Shown here: positions 1 through 6,519 of the stretch, piece after piece
Position numbering within the stretch: the stretch's first letter is position 1
Layout: each line of letters starts with the position of its first letter
From: Nitrososphaerota archaeon
Lineage (GTDB): Archaea > Thermoproteota > Nitrososphaeria > Nitrososphaerales > UBA57
NCBI GenBank assembly: GCA_002693165.1
Contig: NZOP01000027.1
Coordinates: forward strand, 1 to 7,412
Length of the DNA: 7,412 bases
Direction of reading: 5' to 3'
Position numbers and translations under genes: made by a program
The notes under the pieces: generated by a model
Told to the model about the DNA's origin: nothing
Databases searched by the model: none
What the model saw: the letters and a program-made list of their open reading frames with translations, nothing else

Positions 1-96
1 CTGCTAGGAAACCCGCCGCTAAGAAATCTACTGCTAGGAAACCCGCCGCTAAGAAATCTACTGCTAGGAAACCCGCCGCTAAGAAATCCACTGCTA
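1..96 (+). repeat. 30-bp in-frame tandem repeat, three copies plus a short fourth
   Basis: Units lie at 1-30, 31-60 and 61-90, and the first six bases of a fourth at 91-96. Units one and two are identical base for base, and unit three differs only at base 89 (C for T). Identity at synonymous positions shows recent duplication by slippage or unequal exchange. The unit is a multiple of three and keeps the coding frame. The array touches the left edge, so its true copy number is unknown. Confidence 0.95.
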
Positions 97-125
97 AAAC
101 AAAAAGAAAGACAAATAAAACTTAG
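1..125 (+). CDS. C-terminal end of a lysine/alanine-rich repeat protein (partial, 5' end outside window)
   Basis: The reading frame is open from the left edge (first full codon at base 3) to a TAG at 123-125. The 40 visible residues are a basic, low-complexity tail: three copies of a ten-residue unit, ARKPAAKKST, followed by AKTKRKTNKT. About 40 percent of the residues are Lys or Arg, and there is no acidic or large hydrophobic residue, so this part is disordered and strongly cationic. Tails built of K-P-A-A-K-K units are known from histone H1-like proteins, some HU proteins and other DNA- or RNA-binding proteins, so nucleic-acid binding is a reasonable inference. The folded part of the protein is outside the window, so the function cannot be named. 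The repeat is about half G+C, clearly richer than the rest of the window. Only 23 bases separate it from the next gene, and no oligo-T tract lies in that gap, so read-through into the transporter operon is possible. Confidence 0.8.
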   Translation, partial: ARKPAAKKSTARKPAAKKSTARKPAAKKSTAKTKRKTNKT

Positions 126-148
126 AATTAAAAACTATATCAACGTAC

Positions 149-1198
149 ATGTCTCTTCTTCAAACATTAATCGTTCGTGGCTTATCGTTGCTTGTTGTAT
201 TAATCACAGTTCTTTTTCTTTGTGTAATAGTACTTGGCGCAACTGGATATTCAGATAGATTACTGACTGCTACTGTTAGCGAAGAATTACGTGGACTTAG
301 ACAGTCTCTATCACAAAATATTCGTGATCCAAATGAACTTGAGCAAGTCATTGAAGATAGACGTGAACAATTGATTGAATTTTATGGTTTAGATCAGCCG
401 TGGTATTATAGATTACCTGACATGGTATTTCGTATCCTTACGCTAGATCTTGGAGAGGCCCGTACATTAAGAAGTTTTTCTGGAAGCAATAGTGTGAGTG
501 ATATAGTTCTCGAACGTTTACCAAATACAATTATTCTCATTACTTCTGCGACAATTATAACATCTGTAATCGGTTTGTATGTTGGTGTCAAAATAGCAAC
601 TCAAGTTGGTTCTCGTTTAGAGCGTTCTGTATCATATTTCTCTGCAATTTCTTATGCTCTGCCTGCTTGGTGGCTTGGAATAATTTTCATAATATTATTT
701 GCTTTCCAATTAAGAATTCTACCTTCTTCTGGAATGTTCAGTGTACCTCCACCAACTGAACCACTAGCAAGATTTCTTGATCGTCTTGTACATGCAATAT
801 TGCCAGTATTTACTTTAGTTATTGTTTCTGTTGGATCATGGTCTTATGCTGTGCGAACTATGGTTCTTAACATTTCTCAAGAAGATTTTGTGAATGTAGC
901 ACGCGCAAAAGGTCTATCTGAAAACCTAGTTATGAGACGTCATATTATTCGTGTAGCTGCGCCACCAATTGTAACTAGTCTCATTTTAGGTTTAACTGGT
1001 TCTTTAGGCGGTGCGATTCTTACTGAAACAGTATTTGGTTGGCCTGGTATGGGTAGGTTGTATTATGAAGCTATTCTTGCAGCTGACGAATCTGTTATTG
1101 TAGCTTTAACGTTTATGTTTACACTTCTTTATGTTGTTGCACGTTTTATCTTAGAAATTTTATACATTGTTCTTGATCCACGGGTGAGATATAAATGA
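149..1198 (+). CDS. dppB: ABC peptide-type importer permease, DppB/OppB family
   Basis: This is one of two transmembrane subunits of a peptide/nickel-type ABC importer (349 residues, close to the family norm of 310-340). One N-terminal membrane segment (about 10-30) is followed by an extracytoplasmic loop to about residue 120. That loop ends with the family motif region GLDQPWYYRL (80-89) and LDLGEA (99-104). Five more hydrophobic segments follow, at about 124-146, 160-187, 212-232, 271-292 and 312-341. The cytoplasmic EAA coupling loop, which docks onto the ATPase, is at about 246-275 (DFVNVARAKG...), and the conserved TETVFGWPGMGR (292-303) and the terminal LDPRVRY (342-348) are present. 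The first half of the loop (about 43-78) is polar and predicted helical, somewhat longer than usual. The ATG at 149 is chosen because the membrane helix starts directly after it. No Shine-Dalgarno sequence precedes it, as expected for a leaderless archaeal transcript. It overlaps the next gene as ATGA. The substrate cannot be read from the sequence. Confidence 0.93.
   Translation: MSLLQTLIVRGLSLLVVLITVLFLCVIVLGATGYSDRLLTATVSEELRGLRQSLSQNIRDPNELEQVIEDRREQLIEFYGLDQPWYYRLPDMVFRILTLDLGEARTLRSFSGSNSVSDIVLERLPNTIILITSATIITSVIGLYVGVKIATQVGSRLERSVSYFSAISYALPAWWLGIIFIILFAFQLRILPSSGMFSVPPPTEPLARFLDRLVHAILPVFTLVIVSVGSWSYAVRTMVLNISQEDFVNVARAKGLSENLVMRRHIIRVAAPPIVTSLILGLTGSLGGAILTETVFGWPGMGRLYYEAILAADESVIVALTFMFTLLYVVARFILEILYIVLDPRVRYK
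1183..1187 (+). promoter_or_regulatory. Internal Shine-Dalgarno-like GGTGA before the dppC-type start
   Basis: GGTGA lies 7 bases before the ATG at 1195, inside the last codons of the upstream permease gene. It matches the anti-Shine-Dalgarno core of 16S rRNA. The other + strand gene with a free upstream region (4492) and the first gene of the operon lack such a site. This fits the archaeal pattern of leaderless first genes and SD-assisted internal genes. The bases also encode the conserved D-P-R-V-R-Y end of the permease, so the match could partly be coincidence. Confidence 0.5.
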
Positions 1199-2622
1199 AT
1201 AATAATTCTCGTGAAAACTTACAGGAATTCTTTTCAAGTGGTTCTGGAAAGATCGGTTCTGTTCTTCTGGTAATCTTCATCTTGATTTCTGTATTTGTTG
1301 TTTTTACTTACCCGCTTAATTTCGGCACTACTGTGTGGAGTAACCCTGCATATTGGTCCGACTATCCTAAATCTGCACCTCCAACATGGACTAATATATT
1401 TGGAAACGACAATGTCGACCATCAAATAATTGATTTTACTACTCCTGCAGATACAGTTTCTATATCTAATCGAGAAGTGAGAACCTACACTCATAGATTT
1501 ACTTATGATTCCAATATCTCTCCTACATTTCTATCTTTATCATTGTACGACGTTGTATATCATGACCGTCCGCCTACTATTTCATTGTCCATTCTGAGAC
1601 CTGATAATGAAGAAATTCTAATATACCGTGAAATTATCTCGCCCCCACGTTCAGGTGAAGACGGCCCTTACGTACGTTATTCAGATTCCCCATTTCGGAT
1701 AAATCTAAGCGGAGATAAATCAGTTTCTTCAAATTTAGTTGGATATATACGAGATAATTCAAATGAACAAATATCAATTAATGAGATTATTGGTTCAAAT
1801 GAAAAAGTAATATTCTCTAATCTCGATTCTCTTCAATTCGATGAAATTCTTACGGGCGAATATGAATTAATAGTTAGATTTACGGTCAACAACGAAAATG
1901 ATTCTATTTCTAAAATTCGATTTGTATTAGGTGGCTCTTCTTATGGCCTACTTGGAACAGATTCACTAGGGCGAAATCTCTCTGTTGGATTATTATTTGG
2001 ATTTCCTATTGCATTATTAATTGGTCTTACTACGTCTACTATTACCACTTTTATTGGAACTACTATGGGAATAATTAGCGGTTATACAGGAGGTCGAACA
2101 GATACTATAATTCAGAGACTCTCTGATACACTTTCTAATATCCCATTGTTACCTATATTGCTCTTTCTCATCTTCGTATTCGGTCCACAATTATGGTTAG
2201 TGATGACAATTCTTGTATTGTTCGGTTGGCCTGGATTAACTATTATTATTCGATCCATGGTCTTACAAATAAATTCCAGCCAATCGATAGAAGCTGCAAA
2301 ATCTTTAGGCGCATCAAAATGGAGAATAATGTATCGACATATCTTTCCACAACTTGCACCATTCATATTCGCACAATTAGTCTTCTTTACCCCTGCAGCA
2401 ATACTTGCAGAAGCATCATTAAGTTTTCTTGGTTTGGGTGATCCTTCTATCCCAACTTGGGGCCAGATTCTAGAAAATGGATTTCGTACAGGCGGTGTGT
2501 ATATTGGTTATTGGTGGTGGATACTTCCTCCTGGACTTTTGATTGTCATCACTGCAATGATTTTTGTTTTCATCGCCCTTGCACTTGAACCTGTTGTTAA
2601 TCCTAAACTTAAAAAAATGTGA
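1195..2622 (+). CDS. dppC: ABC peptide-type importer permease, DppC/OppC family, with large extracytoplasmic domain
   Basis: This is the second transmembrane subunit of the importer, pairing with the DppB-type subunit encoded just upstream. After a short inner N-terminus and TM1 (about 19-38), residues 40-250 form a long polar, beta-strand-rich region outside the membrane. The normal family core resumes at the hallmark LLGTDSLGRNL (252-262). Membrane segments follow at about 262-295, 317-352 (two spans), 388-408 and 436-464. The EAA loop is EAAKSLGASKWRIMYRHIFP (366-385), then LAEASLSFLGLG (404-415) and PTWGQIL (420-426), all classic DppC signatures. At 475 residues it is about 170 longer than E. 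coli DppC, and the excess lies in the TM1-TM2 loop. The start ATG overlaps the upstream stop (ATGA), with GGTGA at the right spacing. The ectodomain has no motif I recognise; it could be a lid, a docking site for a binding protein, or a substrate-binding module. It contains no cysteine. Confidence 0.92.
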   Translation: MNNNSRENLQEFFSSGSGKIGSVLLVIFILISVFVVFTYPLNFGTTVWSNPAYWSDYPKSAPPTWTNIFGNDNVDHQIIDFTTPADTVSISNREVRTYTHRFTYDSNISPTFLSLSLYDVVYHDRPPTISLSILRPDNEEILIYREIISPPRSGEDGPYVRYSDSPFRINLSGDKSVSSNLVGYIRDNSNEQISINEIIGSNEKVIFSNLDSLQFDEILTGEYELIVRFTVNNENDSISKIRFVLGGSSYGLLGTDSLGRNLSVGLLFGFPIALLIGLTTSTITTFIGTTMGIISGYTGGRTDTIIQRLSDTLSNIPLLPILLFLIFVFGPQLWLVMTILVLFGWPGLTIIIRSMVLQINSSQSIEAAKSLGASKWRIMYRHIFPQLAPFIFAQLVFFTPAAILAEASLSFLGLGDPSIPTWGQILENGFRTGGVYIGYWWWILPPGLLIVITAMIFVFIALALEPVVNPKLKKM

Positions 2623-4427
2623 TTAATATGATATTAAAAAACAATAAATCCAAAAATGAAACGCTAGTCGTTAAAAATCTTAATGTTAATTATAAAGTAA
2701 CCAAAGGCAACATAAAAGCTGTAAATAATGTATCTTTTCGAATAAAAACTGGCGAAGCTTTAGGAATAGTTGGTGAATCCGGTTGTGGTAAAACTACTAT
2801 TGCCCTGGCATTAATCAAATTATTACCTAATAATACCTCAAAATTCAGCGGTACAATTACACTCAACGGAAAAAAAATTAATCAACTTTCTGATGAAAAT
2901 TTCCGAAAAACAATCAAATGGAAAGAAATTTCTATGGTTTTTCAAGGAGCCATGAACTCTCTTAATCCAGTTCTTAGAATTGGTGACCAACTAATTGAAC
3001 CTCTTGTATATTCCGGCGAAAATAAAACAATTGCTAAAACAACTGTTTCTGAATTACTAAATCTTGTTGGTTTATCTGACGACACATATTCTAAATATCC
3101 GCATGAACTTAGTGGCGGTATGAAACAGCGTGTTATTATTGCCATGTCTATGGTTCATAATCCCGGTTTAATTATCTTAGATGAACCCACTTCCGCACTA
3201 GATGTTAGTGTTCAAGCACAAATTATGAATCTTTTGAAATCTCTCAAGACTAAGGGCATCTCTATGATTTTTATTACTCATGATATTGCACTTACTAGTG
3301 ATTTATGTGACAATATAGCCGTTATGAAAGATGGACAATTTATAGAACATGATTCTCTTGCTAATGTTCTTAATAATCCAAAGCATAATTTCACTAAACA
3401 ATTAATTCAAAGTGTTCCTACATTATCTTCTAAACTGAAAAGTCGAAAACTTAAATCAAATAACGAAGAAATTCTTAACTTAAAAAATATTAAAGTTGAT
3501 TTCATGGTCAGAAAAGGATTGTTGTCATCTGAACCATTTACCGCTGTTTCTGAAGTATCTCTTAAAATTAATCGTGGTGAAACACTTGCTTTAGTTGGAG
3601 AATCAGGCAGCGGTAAAACAACTCTTGGACGTGTTGTATTAAATCTTATTAAACCTGTTACCGGCAAAGTCAAATTTCAAGGTTCAATAATTAATAATAG
3701 CACTGATGATTTCTTATTCAGAAAACAAGCTCAAGCTATATTCCAAGATCCTTATTCATCAATTAACCCCTTCATGACTGTTTATCAAATACTTGAAGAG
3801 CCACTAATTATTCATAAATTGGAAAAAAACCTACATTCAGAAAAAATTTTTAAAGTTTTACATGACGTTAACCTGACTCCTCCAGAAGATTATGTTAAAA
3901 AGTACCCGCATATGCTATCCGGTGGTCAAAGACAACGTATTGGCATCGCTCGAGCCTTGATATTAGATTCTAAGTTTATTGTAGCTGACGAACCCGTTTC
4001 AATGATTGATGCCTCCAGTAGATTGGAAATACTTGGTTTATTAAATAATCTTCAGAAAACTAAGAATCTTAGTTTTCTATATATTACTCATGATATAGCT
4101 ACTGCAAGACAATTCTCTGATCGTATTGCTGTGATGTTTTTCGGTCGTATTGTTGAACAAGGTAGATCCAACGATGTTGTAAAAAATCCATTGCATCCTT
4201 ACACTAAATCACTAATTGAAGCAATTCCAACTCTTAATCCTAAGAACCTATCTAATATGCGTAACGTAATCTCTAGGGATGATTTCCATCCTCGATGTAC
4301 TTTTTACAATAAAAAATCCAATCATGTAGTAGATTTACATGTAGAAAATATATCACATAAATGTCGTAAAAAACATCCTAAATTAACAGAAATCAAGACA
4401 AATCATTATGTAGCATGTCACTCTTAG
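2619..4427 (+). CDS. Double ATPase of peptide-type ABC importer (DppD-DppF fusion)
   Basis: This soluble motor protein carries two nucleotide-binding domains in one chain (602 residues, similar in layout to the fused GsiA/YejF type). NBD1 has Walker A GESGCGKT (52-59), Q-loop Q109, signature LSGGM (164-168), Walker B LIILDEP (184-190), D-loop SALD (192-195) and switch H221. After a basic linker (about 270-283), NBD2 has Walker A GESGSGKT (327-334), Q-loop Q376, signature LSGGQ (433-437), Walker B DE (457-458), D-loop SMID (461-464) and switch H491. Both sites look catalytically intact. The oligopeptide-type C-terminal extension begins at PLHPYTKSLIEAIP (524-537). Its cysteine motif is altered: the Cys normally six residues before FHPRC's Cys is Asp554, and C560 and C582 are 22 apart instead of about 7; C600 ends the protein as VACHS. 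The start is either GTG at 2619, giving a GTGA overlap like the preceding junction, or ATG at 2628. I cannot decide between them. Confidence 0.93.
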   Translation: MINMILKNNKSKNETLVVKNLNVNYKVTKGNIKAVNNVSFRIKTGEALGIVGESGCGKTTIALALIKLLPNNTSKFSGTITLNGKKINQLSDENFRKTIKWKEISMVFQGAMNSLNPVLRIGDQLIEPLVYSGENKTIAKTTVSELLNLVGLSDDTYSKYPHELSGGMKQRVIIAMSMVHNPGLIILDEPTSALDVSVQAQIMNLLKSLKTKGISMIFITHDIALTSDLCDNIAVMKDGQFIEHDSLANVLNNPKHNFTKQLIQSVPTLSSKLKSRKLKSNNEEILNLKNIKVDFMVRKGLLSSEPFTAVSEVSLKINRGETLALVGESGSGKTTLGRVVLNLIKPVTGKVKFQGSIINNSTDDFLFRKQAQAIFQDPYSSINPFMTVYQILEEPLIIHKLEKNLHSEKIFKVLHDVNLTPPEDYVKKYPHMLSGGQRQRIGIARALILDSKFIVADEPVSMIDASSRLEILGLLNNLQKTKNLSFLYITHDIATARQFSDRIAVMFFGRIVEQGRSNDVVKNPLHPYTKSLIEAIPTLNPKNLSNMRNVISRDDFHPRCTFYNKKSNHVVDLHVENISHKCRKKHPKLTEIKTNHYVACHS

Positions 4428-4441
4428 TGATAATAAAATCA

Positions 4442-4449
4442 TTTTTTTT
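4442..4449 (+). terminator. Oligo-T tract, probable archaeal terminator of the transporter operon
   Basis: Eight consecutive T lie 15 bases after the TAG of the double ATPase gene, in the only sizeable + strand gap of the window. Archaeal RNA polymerase terminates at such T tracts without needing a hairpin. A second shorter tract (T5 at 4474-4478) follows. The flanking ATCA/TGAT dyad is too short to be a bacterial-type terminator stem. Confidence 0.55.
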
Positions 4450-4457
4450 GATATTAG

Positions 4458-4467
4458 TTATATGTAA
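4458..4467 (+). promoter_or_regulatory. TATA-box-like element upstream of the surface protein gene
   Basis: TTATATGTAA is centred about 30 bases before the ATG at 4492, the usual distance of an archaeal TATA box from the transcription start if the mRNA is leaderless. No Shine-Dalgarno sequence precedes the ATG, which supports a leaderless start. The region is AT-rich throughout (a second TATAATTA at 4481-4488 is too close to the start), so chance matches are likely. Together with the T tract before it, the element suggests that this gene has its own promoter. Confidence 0.4.
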
Positions 4468-4491
4468 TAATCATTTTTACTATAATTAATC

Positions 4492-6519
4492 ATGAAGAAT
4501 ATAATCTCTTTTGCATTGCTTTTTACAATTATATTATTTGTATTCCCGATAGTTTCTCCTGCTTTTGGACAAATGGGTCCTCTTGTCACTATTTCGCGTC
4601 CAATACAAACCTGGCAGGCTGATTGGTATACTCTTGAAATTACTCAATTTAATCAATCAATGGAAATCTTTTTTTCACACCCTCAAGTCGTTGACGATCT
4701 AGGTTTGCTTCTTTATGAAAATGATATCTCTGAAACTTATGATCCAGAAGAAAACTTTCAACCTGTTGCATCTGGTAGAAACTTCTGGTATTCAAATTCA
4801 ATTCTTGTAGCTTTTGAAAACGTCCCTCCTGGTATTTACACTATATCAATTTTAGCTTTTGATATTTTATCATCTGCTCAAACAACTTATAATATTGAAT
4901 CGAATATTCCTCTGAATTATATTGGCACCACTCATTTCATGGATCTTAATCTTGAAGGCTTGGATCAAACATATCCAGCTACTGTAACTTGGGACTTTCT
5001 AGGAAAATCATATACTGACGAAACAAATAACCAATGGTTTATGTGGGCTGACGATGGCAGTACCTTCAAAGTAGATCAAACTATCTCTATAGACTCATCT
5101 GAACGTTTTCATTCAGCTGAAGAAACTCAGTGGACTGTTGTCCAATACGAAACACTAGAAGTTTCATATTTCCGTCAATATTATTCCAGTATTAGTATAA
5201 TTGGATTAGATTCACCAATTGATTTCTCATTTAATAGTGGAGGTAAAGTAATTCAAACCGAAATACAAGATTCTTGGAGTGATTGGGTAGACAGCGGTCG
5301 TTCTCTCGTTCTTCCACGTATTATTGAGAAAAGCCCTAGCGAACGTTATATTACAACTGATAATGTCGTAATCAAAGTGGACCAACCTGTTGATCATCTT
5401 GTAGGTTATAATCATCAGTGGCTGGTACCTATAAGTCAAAATACCAATACAAACATTCCTATTTCTATATCTTTCCTTGGTAATTCAGAAAATCATAATC
5501 TCAATGATAAATTGAGTCTGTGGATTGATGATGATTCTGACATTCTTATACCCTCGATAATCTCTTCTAAACCCCTTCATCGATGGATTATTGATTCTAA
5601 TTCAATACCTGTAGATTCACCTCTAGATGTAGAGATTAATTATAACGAACAAATCAAACCTACTATTATAACTCATGGATTAAATTCAGACCATCCAACT
5701 ACTATCACCTATACATCACAAGGCCAAACACATACTGATACTTCATCTTCTGTCTGGTCTAATTGGATTGATTCGGTCACTCCTCTAAATATTGAACAAC
5801 AAATCTTGGGAAAACCAGGTGAAAAATGGACTAGTGAAGATAAAATAATTAATCCCGTTGACGATCCAAATGTTTATCATATTAACTATGTTCATGAATT
5901 CCTAATTTCTTTGTTATTCACCGACGCAACACAAAACACTATACTGGATGATCTTCCTTCAACTGTAGAAATAATAAATCCTGATGGAACCGTTTCATCA
6001 CTTACATCGTATTCCAATCTATGGGTATCTGACGGCATTTATACTATGACGAATATCGATTATCAAGGATTATCCTTCTCTTCAATCTCTTCTCGTAATT
6101 TTATTCCTGAAGCTGGCAAAACTTGGGTTATACCACTTTCATTATACGACTTGTCATTCACTGTTCGTGATCAAATTGGATTCTCTGTTTCTAATGCAGA
6201 AGTCTTACTTACCATGCCTAACGGACTAAAAGTCTTAAAACAAACAGACGATAGTGGCGAAGTAATTTTCAAACTTGTACCCGGCGGCGAATATAATATT
6301 CAAGTCTCACATTTGGGTCTCTCACGAACTTTTTCTGGTAGTGTATCTAACGACTCTTCTTCTGATGAAACACTTAAAGTCTTAATGTCTTCATTAACAA
6401 TTCTTCTCGTAATATTGTTAGTTATCATAAGTTCTGCAGCGATGTATTCTGAATCTCCTAAACTGCGTAAATCAACTAAAAAAAATTATAAGAATCTAGT
6501 AAAATCCTTGACCCGTTAA
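4492..6519 (+). CDS. Secreted, membrane-anchored beta-rich repeat protein of unknown function
   Basis: The 675-residue product is a type I membrane protein. It has a signal peptide (residues 1 to about 26, hydrophobic core 5-22, ending SPAFGQ), a long extracytoplasmic part, one membrane anchor (about 631-650) and a lysine-rich inner tail (654-675). Residues 27-140 form a beta-rich N-terminal domain that ends in a VPPGIYTISI strand pattern. Residues 147-469 hold four repeats of about 80 residues. Each has a W-x-x-W-x-D block (W182/W185, W262/W265, L341/W344, W422/W425), then a P/S-x-E-R/K-aromatic block (near 203-206, 283-286, 362-365, 443-446), then a Y-x-x-Q/E end. Residues 470-552 are another beta domain without the Trp motif. 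Residues 553-617 resemble a carboxypeptidase-regulatory-like Ig fold (TDDSGEVIFKLVPGGEYNIQV pattern, in part). No catalytic motif or cysteine is seen. It follows the importer operon by 64 bases and may be a surface-binding or scaffold partner; this is inference. Confidence 0.85.
   Translation: MKNIISFALLFTIILFVFPIVSPAFGQMGPLVTISRPIQTWQADWYTLEITQFNQSMEIFFSHPQVVDDLGLLLYENDISETYDPEENFQPVASGRNFWYSNSILVAFENVPPGIYTISILAFDILSSAQTTYNIESNIPLNYIGTTHFMDLNLEGLDQTYPATVTWDFLGKSYTDETNNQWFMWADDGSTFKVDQTISIDSSERFHSAEETQWTVVQYETLEVSYFRQYYSSISIIGLDSPIDFSFNSGGKVIQTEIQDSWSDWVDSGRSLVLPRIIEKSPSERYITTDNVVIKVDQPVDHLVGYNHQWLVPISQNTNTNIPISISFLGNSENHNLNDKLSLWIDDDSDILIPSIISSKPLHRWIIDSNSIPVDSPLDVEINYNEQIKPTIITHGLNSDHPTTITYTSQGQTHTDTSSSVWSNWIDSVTPLNIEQQILGKPGEKWTSEDKIINPVDDPNVYHINYVHEFLISLLFTDATQNTILDDLPSTVEIINPDGTVSSLTSYSNLWVSDGIYTMTNIDYQGLSFSSISSRNFIPEAGKTWVIPLSLYDLSFTVRDQIGFSVSNAEVLLTMPNGLKVLKQTDDSGEVIFKLVPGGEYNIQVSHLGLSRTFSGSVSNDSSSDETLKVLMSSLTILLVILLVIISSAAMYSESPKLRKSTKKNYKNLVKSLTR
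4930..5898 (+). repeat. Four diverged protein-level repeats of about 80 residues
   Basis: Repeats run at about 4930-5181, 5182-5421, 5422-5652 and 5653-5898 (residues 147-230, 231-310, 311-387, 388-469). The second Trp of the W-x-x-W-x-D block recurs at residues 185, 265, 344 and 425, i.e. steps of 80, 79 and 81. Repeats one, two and four also share a Gly-Leu-Asp/Asn lead-in (156, 238, 396). DNA identity between copies is low, so the duplications are old. The regular period suggests a string of similar beta domains rather than a single fold. Confidence 0.75.
6478..6485 (-). terminator. T8 tract on the - strand, probable terminator of the MacB-like gene
   Basis: A run of eight A on the + strand reads as T8 on the - strand, about 30 bases past the stop codon of the leftward gene. 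It lies inside the + strand surface protein gene, where it spells Lys-Lys-Asn codons of the cytoplasmic tail. Position and composition fit an archaeal oligo-T terminator for the convergent transcript. Confidence 0.4.

Noticed and set aside
1..96. Regular 30-bp repeats that could suggest a CRISPR array
   Set aside because: The units are directly contiguous with no spacers, and they keep an open reading frame with a protein-level repeat. This is a coding tandem repeat.
112..140. TATA box for the first transporter gene among the A/T-rich bases before 149
   Set aside because: Several A/T runs are present, but none combines a good box with the right distance. The region also overlaps the end of the preceding gene, so no single element can be supported.
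1234..1494. Antisense open frames inside the permease and ATPase genes (for example 1234-1494, 2112-2366, 2942-3145, 3407-3673 on the - strand)
   Set aside because: They lie opposite well-conserved domains and their translations are basic, low-quality sequences with no family signature. They are best explained as by-products of AT-rich coding sequence.
3274..4103. Near-identical stretches around 3274 and 4084 as a DNA repeat
   Set aside because: Both encode the I-T-H-D-I-A switch region of the two homologous ATPase domains. The similarity reflects protein homology and not a separate repeat element.
4438..4452. ATCA...TGAT dyad around the T tract as a bacterial intrinsic terminator
   Set aside because: The stem is only four A/T-rich pairs, too weak to be a Rho-independent hairpin. 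The T tract alone is sufficient for an archaeal terminator.
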